The notes below the pieces were generated by a model. The model did no database searches and was not told where the DNA came from. It saw only the letters and a list, made by a program, of their open reading frames with translations. From contig JALVBA010000047.1 of assembly GCA_027010905.1 (NCBI GenBank), positions 1 through 13,222 of the forward strand: a stretch of DNA of 13,222 bases, read 5' to 3'. This document shows positions 1 through 5,844 of the stretch, piece by piece. Every line of letters starts with the position of its first letter. The stretch's first letter is position 1. Source of the DNA: Marinilabiliaceae bacterium (GTDB lineage Bacteria; Bacteroidota; Bacteroidia; Bacteroidales; Marinilabiliaceae). The position numbers and the translations under genes are program-made.

Positions 1-22
1 TTAATAAATTTCTCGTTTTCAT
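1..22 (-). CDS. Possible 5' end of a further gene downstream of the B12 receptor (partial)
   Basis: On the minus strand an ATG at 22-20 opens a frame that reads M-K-T-R-N-L-L and runs off the window edge. It lies only 17 bases after the stop codon of the TonB-dependent receptor. A basic start followed by leucines would suit the beginning of a signal peptide. In Bacteroides the btuB receptor gene is often followed by genes for surface B12-binding lipoproteins such as BtuG, so a gene of that kind would fit the position. Seven codons cannot identify a family, and the frame could close just outside the window. This is a positional guess only. Confidence 0.3.
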
Positions 23-39
23 AGTGATAAAATTTAAGT

Positions 40-2007
40 TTAGTTATTAAAAAAATATGATAATTTTCCTCTGAAATTCATCCTCGGCATGGCATAGTTC
101 CATGATGAGTAATAATTCACGTTAAAAATATTGTCGGCATAAAAGACTAATCTTAGGTTATGTTTGTTTTTCAATCTTACCTGCCTGTCGACTGATATGT
201 TTGTAAGGACATAGCCATCGAGAATATTGTATGGCTCTTCGTTGGTATATTGCCACGATACGCCGTTGAGACCCAAATTAAAATTCCATTTTTTCATGTT
301 GAATTGGGAGTACATTGAAAACGTATGTAATGGAACATACTCCAGTTGGCGGTCAAGGGCGGCAGTGGCGTTTGTTGACTCAACCCTTTCAGCAGAATTT
401 ATCGTATAATTTAGTCCCAGTGAAACTGTCGATCGGTTAAGCTCTACCTTAATATTTGATTGTAGTTCAATACCTTTGCTCACAACTCTCTGCACATTTT
501 CGGCAGTCCAATAAGCACCCGAATTCTTCCATAATATCCAGTCGTCCACATCCATGTAAAAAGCATTAAGCATTATCTGCATCTCAACTTTATTTGTATA
601 TTTTAAATATTTCCCTCCCACCTCATAGTTTACAACATTTTCAGGCAACAAATCAGGATTACCACCTGGTATCCAGAATCGGTCGTTGAAAGTTGGAATC
701 CTATAGCTATTAGCAATATTTCCGGACAGGTCTAGCCTTGAAGTTTCTCTTGACAGTAAAGTGTAAGAGATGCCAAAAGCAGGGGTAAAAGGAACAGTAA
801 AATCGGTTACAAATCCTTTTCTTAAGTTAACGCTTACCTTTAGTTTAGAGAATAAAGTGTGTAGGTAAGATACATATAAATCGTTTTGATATTGAACAAC
901 TCCGTTAATATCGTAGGCATAAACATCTGGAGAGATAATCTCCGACTTAAATCCTCCTTTTATCATACCTGAAGAAAAAACAGGATACTCAATATTACCC
1001 TCGGAAATACAACGTTGAGTTCCAATAGGATTGTCGGTATTTTTATTGTATATCTCATTATCCAATACATATCCGGCTCCGATATATCTCTTTAATTTGT
1101 TACGATTATTCCTGTAGAAACTCCAAATGCGTATATGCTTATCCTCAATCTCCTCCGATTTATCCGGTTGATTTAAGTTAGTGGACATATTTTGTTGAAT
1201 CTGATGCCAGTCATCTTCTACCCAGAGCATAAATCTCAAGTACTGCTTTGCCGAGAATTTGTATCCAAACTCCTGCATTACAGCTCTATTCGTGATTGAT
1301 GCATTACGCTGAGTATCCTTAACTCTAATCATCTCTCCTGTCTCAAAATCTTTAACCGGAGGATGATAAAATAAGAAGTTATTCTGCTTGTCAAAAAAAT
1401 ATATTTTTGTAACAGATTCGTGTTTTCCATTACCGGCATAAACTTTAGCACCATAAAACTGCTCTCCAAATGAACCTAGTGTCATCTGTCCCTCTACTCT
1501 TACACCATCAACCCACCTCATCTTACTGCCCAACTCAAGGCTCCCTCCAATACTACCCGAACCATTTACAACACTGGCTCCTCCGTACTGTAGTGCCAAT
1601 TCATCAAAAAAGAACAGTGGAATACTTGACAGGTTTGAACTGCCTAAAGTAAGTGAGTTGACATTTATTCCCCCCACATTTATAGAGGTGTGATTTGGAG
1701 ATGTACCTCTCAATCGAATTGTACTAAGAGAGCCGGCATTAGACTTTATAGGAATAGCAACCATCTGCCTTAGCAGCTTCTCCAACGAGATGTCATTCAT
1801 CAATTCCATCCTGCCATCGGGGATTACCGTTATCTTTGCTCCAACCTGATAACGCTTGAATTGTGCAACAATAGTAACTTCATCCAATTCCACACTATCC
1901 TTTAAAGCAATAAGCCCAGCAACAGACTCACATGTACAAAAGCTACTGAAGCCAATTAAAGAGACTACTATTCTAATATAAAAACTATAAGGAAAAATAT
2001 ATTTCAT
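40..2007 (-). CDS. btuB: TonB-dependent outer-membrane receptor, probable cobalamin receptor (BtuB-like)
   Basis: A 655-residue outer-membrane gated channel, inferred to import vitamin B12 or other corrinoids with energy from TonB-ExbBD. The N-terminus has a basic start and hydrophobic stretch to about residue 30 (signal peptide). A TonB-box-like DEVTIVA follows at 42-48, then a plug domain at about 50-160 with the typical IRLRGTSPNHT segment and a Gly-rich end (VVNGSGSIGGSLELGS). The rest is a beta-barrel of alternating aromatic strands closing with FRGKLSYFFNN. There is no carboxypeptidase-regulatory-like domain, as in classical BtuB-type receptors. The substrate call rests on the cobalamin riboswitch directly upstream and the FecCD-type ABC transporter genes behind it; the barrel alone would not separate B12 from iron chelates. 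The ATG at 2007 fits because it is followed at once by the signal peptide and preceded by the riboswitch expression hairpin. Confidence 0.85.
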   Translation of the reverse strand: MKYIFPYSFYIRIVVSLIGFSSFCTCESVAGLIALKDSVELDEVTIVAQFKRYQVGAKITVIPDGRMELMNDISLEKLLRQMVAIPIKSNAGSLSTIRLRGTSPNHTSINVGGINVNSLTLGSSNLSSIPLFFFDELALQYGGASVVNGSGSIGGSLELGSKMRWVDGVRVEGQMTLGSFGEQFYGAKVYAGNGKHESVTKIYFFDKQNNFLFYHPPVKDFETGEMIRVKDTQRNASITNRAVMQEFGYKFSAKQYLRFMLWVEDDWHQIQQNMSTNLNQPDKSEEIEDKHIRIWSFYRNNRNKLKRYIGAGYVLDNEIYNKNTDNPIGTQRCISEGNIEYPVFSSGMIKGGFKSEIISPDVYAYDINGVVQYQNDLYVSYLHTLFSKLKVSVNLRKGFVTDFTVPFTPAFGISYTLLSRETSRLDLSGNIANSYRIPTFNDRFWIPGGNPDLLPENVVNYEVGGKYLKYTNKVEMQIMLNAFYMDVDDWILWKNSGAYWTAENVQRVVSKGIELQSNIKVELNRSTVSLGLNYTINSAERVESTNATAALDRQLEYVPLHTFSMYSQFNMKKWNFNLGLNGVSWQYTNEEPYNILDGYVLTNISVDRQVRLKNKHNLRLVFYADNIFNVNYYSSWNYAMPRMNFRGKLSYFFNN

Positions 2008-2033
2008 AATACTGCGACCTTCTCCCCGAGGTC
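2008..2033 (-). promoter_or_regulatory. Hairpin at the btuB start, possible riboswitch expression platform
   Basis: On the minus strand GACCT (2033-2029) pairs with AGGTC (2020-2016) around the 8-nt loop CGGGGAGA, ending 8 nt before the ATG. Loop and 3' arm together read GGGGAGAAGG, the only strongly purine-rich, Shine-Dalgarno-like run near this start. In many cobalamin riboswitches such a hairpin loop docks with an aptamer loop when ligand is bound and hides the translation start. No T-tract follows, so control of translation is more likely than termination. The assignment to this role is inference. Confidence 0.55.
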
Positions 2034-2049
2034 ATATTAATTAAACATA

Positions 2050-2245
2050 CTCTTTGGCAGGTCTTCCGGCTCACCTTACTTTTTCATGCCTTCCCCTCCG
2101 TATTAGTGGAGAGTGGCGAGGGTTTGAAAAAGCATTTTCCCGTTTTCACGGAATAAGGCTTACGGCTGCGGGTACAGCTCCTGATTTTAACAGGATTCCC
2201 TTTTCATCCGGAATATTAAAAACATTCCGAACACCAAAGATGCTG
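2050..2245 (-). promoter_or_regulatory. Cobalamin (adenosylcobalamin-type) riboswitch aptamer
   Basis: Read on the minus strand from about 2240, the segment carries the ordered conserved blocks of a cobalamin riboswitch: GGTG near the 5' end, a GGGAATcctGT block, then AGCTGTACCCGCAGCCGTAA, a GCCACT block, GGGAAGGC, and finally the 3' block GAGCCGGAAGACCTGCC (2072-2056). These blocks, their order and the total length of about 190 nt match the class I family. In such elements bound coenzyme B12 stabilises the fold and represses the downstream gene, here the TonB-dependent receptor starting at 2007. No second copy is visible before the btuF-btuC operon. Confidence 0.95.
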
Positions 2246-2253
2246 CAAATATA
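2246..2253 (-). promoter_or_regulatory. Bacteroidota-type -7 element of the riboswitch-btuB transcript
   Basis: The minus strand reads TATATTTG here, an exact match to the TAnnTTTG -7 consensus of the Bacteroidota primary sigma factor. Transcription would start roughly at 2239, just before the first conserved riboswitch block, which is where a leader promoter should be. I see no clear TTTG at -33; the upstream stretch is only T-rich. Position relative to the riboswitch is the main support. Confidence 0.6.
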
Positions 2254-2299
2254 CATTAAGAATTTATAATAGAAAAAATTATTTTATTGAGAATGATAC

Positions 2300-2366
2300 T
2301 TTCCCGTGAGAATGCACAGCCGTGCGTTCCCACGGAATGAAGCCGGCCGTGTGTTCCTACGGGAAA
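2300..2366. repeat. REP/BIME-like palindromic repeat after btuD
   Basis: Three 16-nt REP heads lie here: 2306-2321 (GTGAGAATGCACAGCC), its inverted partner 2318-2333, and an inverted copy at 2345-2360 (GTAGGAACACACGGCC on the minus strand). An outer inverted repeat TTTCCCGT (2300-2307) / ACGGGAAA (2359-2366) frames the whole unit, so it can fold as one branched hairpin. It begins 7 bases after the btuD stop codon. It is related to the repeats at 3475-3530 and 3831-3895 and is probably mobilised or maintained by the nearby RAYT. It may also protect or end the btuD mRNA 3' end. There is no T-tract. Confidence 0.8.
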
Positions 2367-2373
2367 ATATAAT

Positions 2374-3162
2374 TTATTGTTTCCCCAATATTTTTCCTGA
2401 TACAAGAAAAATGGCAGGTTTACCCGACAACGGATTTTTTTGCGTGATGACAACAGTATTGTAAACCTCTTCAATGTCTTTATAATTCAGAACCTCATCC
2501 GGTGTGCCTGATGTGTGTACCTTACCTCTGTTCAGCATTACTAAATTGCTACAATACTCTCCGGCAAGGTTAAGGTCGTGAATTATCATCAGAATAGTTA
2601 AGCCATCCCCATTCAATTGCTGCAACAGGTTTAGTATCTGAACCTGATGTGAGATATCAAGGTGTGAGGTAGGCTCGTCAAGGAGCAATAGTTCAGGCTC
2701 CTGCGTAAGGGCACGGGCAATAGCTGCCATCTGCTGTTCACCACCACTAAGCTCATTCATCAGATTATCCTTGTATCTGTATACGCCCGTAAGGTGTAGA
2801 TATTTATGGGCAATCTTAATGTCACTCTTTCTATCTGCGAGTTGAAAAAGTTTTTTGTAAGGCAATCGCCCCATAAGTACATAATCTTCAACCAACACAT
2901 CTCCGGCTTCAATATGTTGGGTAACAATAGCCATTTTGCGAGCTCTCTCCCTCATTGAAACTGACGACATATCAGTACCGTTGAGAGATATCTCTCCGCT
3001 CTCAGTTTTCAGATCACCGGTAATAGTTTTGAAAAGAGTTGTTTTGCCCGAACCATTTGGCCCAATAATACCGGCAAACACCCCCTCCTGAATCTCGATA
3101 CTAATACTATCAAGCATAAAACTGCCGGGATATCCACTGATTATATTTTTAATTTTTAACAT
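2374..3162 (-). CDS. btuD: ABC transporter ATP-binding protein, probable cobalamin importer ATPase (BtuD/FecE family)
   Basis: A 262-residue cytoplasmic ATPase expected to power the BtuC-type permease encoded upstream. All nucleotide-binding motifs are intact: Walker A GPNGSGKTT at 34-42, Q-loop Gln82, signature LSGGE at 138-142, Walker B LLLLDEP at 158-164 and the switch His195 in IIHDLN. Length and the GEQQMAAIARAL segment fit the FecE/FhuC/BtuD importer group. The substrate is inferred from the cobalamin riboswitch and receptor gene that follow. Unusually, a RAYT gene lies between this gene and its permease partner (53 bases from RAYT stop to this ATG), so it may depend on read-through across the RAYT or on its own weak promoter. 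I see no -7 consensus in the gap. Confidence 0.88.
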   Translation of the reverse strand: MLKIKNIISGYPGSFMLDSISIEIQEGVFAGIIGPNGSGKTTLFKTITGDLKTESGEISLNGTDMSSVSMRERARKMAIVTQHIEAGDVLVEDYVLMGRLPYKKLFQLADRKSDIKIAHKYLHLTGVYRYKDNLMNELSGGEQQMAAIARALTQEPELLLLDEPTSHLDISHQVQILNLLQQLNGDGLTILMIIHDLNLAGEYCSNLVMLNRGKVHTSGTPDEVLNYKDIEEVYNTVVITQKNPLSGKPAIFLVSGKILGKQ

Positions 3163-3215
3163 ATTAATAGCCCCTTTATAACACTACATACAACGGGTGA
3201 AAACAGATACAGACA

Positions 3216-3803
3216 TTAATTAAAATCATCATTATGCCATTTTGCAGGATTTGAAATAATATAATTCTTTATACGATAAAGCTCTTCTTTATTACGAATA
3301 ATATGGTCATTGTAATTAGATTGAAAAAAATGATTATTCCTATTGAATTTCGGAATATCCAGGTTCTCTTTGTCTATTAGATTATCAATTGCACTGTTTA
3401 CGGCCGATTTAAACCCTGCCATAAATGACGATATTGATTTTGGTTTTCGTTGGAAGGATAAATGATCATCATCATCCTGTAAGAATGCACGGCCGTGCAT
3501 TCTTACAGGAATTAGGCCGTGCATTCCTACTACGGTATCCGTATTATTCAAAATTACGATTGTATGAATATGATTTGGCATTATCACATATTCATCCAAA
3601 ATTAATTCGTTACGCATTTCAAATGATATCAACCATTGTTCTTTTACAATTTCTCCAAAATTTGACAATATCATATCACCATTCTTTATTTCACCCAGAT
3701 TGCATACACGATTCTGTGTGACGATTGTTAGAAAATAATATCCATTCGATGAATAATCCCACCTCTGCAATCGACGTGATTTATCATTGAATCTGTGTTT
3801 CAT
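3216..3803 (-). CDS. REP-associated tyrosine transposase (RAYT, Y1/HUH superfamily)
   Basis: A 195-residue Y1-type HUH nuclease. The YYFLTIVTQNR strand (22-32) and the conserved LDEYVIMPNHIH segment end in the metal-binding His78-x-His80. The likely catalytic Tyr164 lies in FFQSNYNDHIIRN, and the NPAKW box (186-190) closes the domain, as in RAYT (TnpA-REP) proteins. Such enzymes nick single-stranded REP palindromes and are usually single-copy, not self-mobile insertion sequences; no terminal inverted repeats flank this gene. Residues 91-110 (VGMHGLIPVRMHGRAFLQ and neighbours) are encoded by REP sequence lying inside the reading frame. The gene shares the orientation of the B12 transport genes and separates btuC from btuD. 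The frame is uninterrupted and the active-site residues are kept, so it could be active. Confidence 0.9.
   Translation of the reverse strand: MKHRFNDKSRRLQRWDYSSNGYYFLTIVTQNRVCNLGEIKNGDMILSNFGEIVKEQWLISFEMRNELILDEYVIMPNHIHTIVILNNTDTVVGMHGLIPVRMHGRAFLQDDDDHLSFQRKPKSISSFMAGFKSAVNSAIDNLIDKENLDIPKFNRNNHFFQSNYNDHIIRNKEELYRIKNYIISNPAKWHNDDFN
3475..3530. repeat. REP palindrome plus extra head inside the RAYT coding sequence
   Basis: A perfect 36-bp palindrome occupies 3475-3510 and contains two opposed heads, GTAAGAATGCACGGCC at 3479-3494 and its inverse at 3491-3506. A third head, GTAGGAATGCACGGCC on the minus strand, lies at 3515-3530. The segment stays in frame and encodes a loop after the HxH motif of the RAYT, between the catalytic core strands and the helix starting near residue 120. 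It is the same repeat family as the two intergenic copies on either side. Confidence 0.9.
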
Positions 3804-3830
3804 AACAATAATTTTAATTCATCATATTTC

Positions 3831-3895
3831 CGTAGGGACGCACGGCCAATTATTATCATCGTAGGGATGCACGGCCGTGCATCCCTACGATGATA
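3831..3895. repeat. REP/BIME-like palindromic repeat between btuC and the RAYT gene
   Basis: A 42-bp perfect palindrome at 3854-3895 contains two opposed heads, GTAGGGATGCACGGCC at 3861-3876 and its inverse at 3873-3888. A further direct head, GTAGGGACGCACGGCC, is at 3832-3847. The GTAG at the head of each copy matches the tetranucleotide that RAYT proteins recognise in known REP systems. The palindrome abuts the stop codon of btuC (3896-3898) with no gap. It could form a very stable hairpin at the btuC mRNA 3' end; without a T-tract it is more likely an RNA-stabilising or attenuating structure than a terminator. Confidence 0.9.
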
Positions 3896-4888
3896 TTATT
3901 TCCGTCCCAACACCACAATAAATACCAAACCGCCAATAATACCCGTAATAACACCTATAGGTAATTCGTTGGGTGCAATAATCAAACGGGCAATAACATC
4001 ACACAACACAACAAAAACAGCACCTCCAATAAATGATGTCACCAACAATATTCTGAAATCTGATCCCACAACGAGTCTGGTAAGATGAGGAATTACTAAT
4101 CCCACAAACCCAATAACACCGGCAACAGCCACACTAACACCTGTCATCAATGAGGCAATAACAAACAGAATACGAATTGCCAAACCTGTATTTATCCCAA
4201 GATGTTTGGCACTTCCCTCTCCCAAACGCAATGCATTTAGTGAGTTTGCAAAAAGATAGGAGATCAGCAAGCCGACAATAGCGACAAAGAAAACTATTCT
4301 AATCAGTATTACATCTGTTTCAGCCAGAGAACCCATCACCCAAAAAATAATACTTTGCAGATTCTCATTGGTAGTTGTCGACATCAGAAACATCATTGCT
4401 GAGGAGGCTATAAAACTAACCATCACCCCCAGTAGCAACATCTTATTTATATTGATACTATATTTACCTAACGAAAGAGTGTAAACAATAAATACAGTAA
4501 TAACAGAGCCTATAAAACCGGCCACCGGTAGCATGTACGCTCCCAAAGACAAATTCAGTCCAAAAACAATAGTTACTGCTACTGCCAATGATGCCCCGCC
4601 TGAAATTCCCAAGGTATATGGTTCAACCAGTGGGTTGCGGTATATCCCCTGCAACAGCACACCTGCAAGACTTAGTGCACCTCCAACAGCCACACCCAAC
4701 ATTATCCGAGGCAGACGTATCCTGCTGAGGATGGTATACTCAATACCTGTTTTCTGACTAAAGACAGTAATTAATTCATTGAGGGAGAAATGTATCTCTC
4801 CAACCATTAGTGCAAACAGAATACTACCTGCCAGTAGCAACAAAAGCACTATTATAGAGATAATCCATTTAATCTGTTTCCTTTGCAT
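3896..4888 (-). CDS. btuC: FecCD-family ABC transporter permease, probable cobalamin permease (BtuC-like)
   Basis: A 330-residue, very hydrophobic inner-membrane protein with about nine to ten membrane segments. It forms the homodimeric channel of a type II (vitamin B12/siderophore) importer. Family hallmarks are RIRLPRIMLGVAVGGALSLAG near residues 56-76, followed by VLLQGIYRNPLVEPYTLGISGGA, and later GEGSAKHLGIN and GVIGFVGLVIPHLTR (the coupling region contacting the ATPase). Length is normal for BtuC. Its ATG lies only 3 bases after the stop of the binding-protein gene, so the two are translationally close-coupled. The stop codon directly meets a REP palindrome. The B12 substrate is inferred from the locus; the sequence alone also fits iron-siderophore or heme permeases. 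Confidence 0.88.
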   Translation of the reverse strand: MQRKQIKWIISIIVLLLLLAGSILFALMVGEIHFSLNELITVFSQKTGIEYTILSRIRLPRIMLGVAVGGALSLAGVLLQGIYRNPLVEPYTLGISGGASLAVAVTIVFGLNLSLGAYMLPVAGFIGSVITVFIVYTLSLGKYSININKMLLLGVMVSFIASSAMMFLMSTTTNENLQSIIFWVMGSLAETDVILIRIVFFVAIVGLLISYLFANSLNALRLGEGSAKHLGINTGLAIRILFVIASLMTGVSVAVAGVIGFVGLVIPHLTRLVVGSDFRILLVTSFIGGAVFVVLCDVIARLIIAPNELPIGVITGIIGGLVFIVVLGRK

Positions 4889-4891
4889 ATA

Positions 4892-5731
4892 CTAATTGAC
4901 TAACAGGTGTACAATCTCTTCAAAAGCTTTTTCAAAATTCTTAACCGTAGGCACACAAGCTTTGTTGGCATCAATTATGAATACCTTGCCATCTTTAACT
5001 GCATTCAAGCTACCGAAACTCTCCCACCTGTTTTTCTCCTGTGTGGCAACTATTCCCATTGTAGCTATCAGTATTACATCGGGATTACGGTTCAGTATTG
5101 TTTCGCGCGAAATAGTACCCTTACCAAACCCTATTGTAATATTTTCACAGTCGGCAAACTTAATGTAATCATCCATAAAAGTTTCAGGAATAACTGCAAA
5201 CAGTGGGTCTGCACCAATCTGAATGAATATCTTCTTACCCTTAACTCTTTCCGGTATTGTTTGCCTGATACTGTCTATACGGCTCTTTGTTCTATCAATT
5301 ATTAAATTTGCGGCATCTGGGCAACCAAGTGTTTTTCCCAACTCATTGAACTGCCGACAGATATCATTAAATGAATCAAGCTTACCTATCACATCAACCT
5401 TAATACCGTTTTCACGAAAAAGGTCAATAGTACTCTGTTTGGTTAATGTAGTTGTAAGAATAACATCAGGTTTCAGAAGTAATACCTTCTCCACATTCAC
5501 ATTGATGGCATCACCGATTATCAGCTCCTTATTTCCCTTTGTAATATCACAGTATGAAGTTGCTCCCACAATATTACCTGCCATGCCCAACTCTTCAACC
5601 TCTTTTGTTATTGAAGGTGCTAATGAGATGATTCGCACACCATCGGTATCCCCTCTCTTGCTCTTTTGCAATGATAATGTACACGATACAGCAAGAACAA
5701 TAAAAAGTATGGTTAAAAAAACATTTCTCAT
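4892..5731 (-). CDS. btuF: ABC transporter substrate-binding lipoprotein, probable cobalamin-binding protein (BtuF-like)
   Basis: A 279-residue periplasmic binding protein of the helical-backbone (TroA/BtuF/FhuD) fold. The N-terminus is a lipoprotein signal with lipobox LAVSC and Cys17 as the lipidated residue. The mature part has the usual two lobes: RIISLAPSITKEVEELGM (33-50) with VGATSYCD begins lobe one; KVLLLKPDVILTT and the following long helix form the linker; the second lobe includes IFIQIGADPLFAVIPETFMDDYIKFADC and NRNPDVILIATMG. It would deliver B12 from the receptor to the permease encoded 3 bases downstream. It is the first gene of the operon. The start at 5731 is supported by the signal peptide and the -7 element just upstream. 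Confidence 0.85.
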   Translation of the reverse strand: MRNVFLTILFIVLAVSCTLSLQKSKRGDTDGVRIISLAPSITKEVEELGMAGNIVGATSYCDITKGNKELIIGDAINVNVEKVLLLKPDVILTTTLTKQSTIDLFRENGIKVDVIGKLDSFNDICRQFNELGKTLGCPDAANLIIDRTKSRIDSIRQTIPERVKGKKIFIQIGADPLFAVIPETFMDDYIKFADCENITIGFGKGTISRETILNRNPDVILIATMGIVATQEKNRWESFGSLNAVKDGKVFIIDANKACVPTVKNFEKAFEEIVHLLVN

Positions 5732-5750
5732 TTATCTGAATTTGGAGAAG

Positions 5751-5758
5751 CAAAGATA
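5751..5758 (-). promoter_or_regulatory. -7 promoter element before btuF
   Basis: The minus strand reads TATCTTTG, matching TAnnTTTG. A start of transcription near 5744 would leave a leader of only about 13 nt before the btuF ATG. That leaves no room for a riboswitch, so the transporter operon appears not to carry its own B12 sensor. The -33 region is T-rich without a clean TTTG. Confidence 0.55.
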
Positions 5759-5776
5759 TCAAAAATAGCATCTAAC

Positions 5777-5818
5777 TAAAAAGGGTGATTTCCAATTCAC
5801 ATGAAAAACACCCTCTTT
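5777..5818 (-). terminator. Intrinsic terminator after the NPD-like gene
   Basis: On the minus strand AGGGTGTTTTT pairs with AAATCACCCT across a loop of about a dozen bases, and CTTTTTAGTT follows directly. The stem (arms near 5804-5813 and 5782-5791) plus T-run forms a Rho-independent terminator about 30 bases after the stop codon at 5845. It separates the dehydrogenase-yjbQ-NPD-like group from the B12 operon that starts next on the same strand. Confidence 0.7.
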
Positions 5819-5844
5819 AATATCAATATCATAAACTTTGTAAT

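Noticed and set aside
2054..2269. Plus-strand open frame of 71 codons over the region upstream of btuB
   Set aside because: It lies entirely on the complement of the conserved cobalamin riboswitch and has no recognisable protein features.
2256..2474. Minus-strand frame of 72 codons overlapping the end of btuD
   Set aside because: It is an out-of-frame reading of the REP repeat and the btuD 3' end; the repeated TVGTHG-type peptides come from the REP heads.
3425..3721. Plus-strand frame of 98 codons inside the RAYT gene
   Set aside because: It is the antisense of an intact RAYT with clear catalytic motifs; its HGRAFLQ peptides arise because the REP palindrome reads alike on both strands.
3216..3803. 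RAYT as an IS200/IS605 insertion sequence
   Set aside because: No TnpB gene or defined left and right subterminal hairpins flank it, and the REP heads with GTAG fit a RAYT/REP pair better.
3831..3895. Long palindrome after btuC as an intrinsic terminator
   Set aside because: No T-tract follows on the minus strand and the sequence matches the REP family, so it is listed as a repeat; an effect on mRNA ends stays possible.
3475..3895. CRISPR-like array from the repeated GCACGGCC motifs
   Set aside because: The copies are inverted, irregularly spaced, partly coding and without uniform spacers; no cas genes are present.
4892..5731. Siderophore or heme transport as the role of the ABC genes
   Set aside because: The protein families alone would permit it, but the cobalamin riboswitch at the adjoining receptor makes B12 the better assignment.
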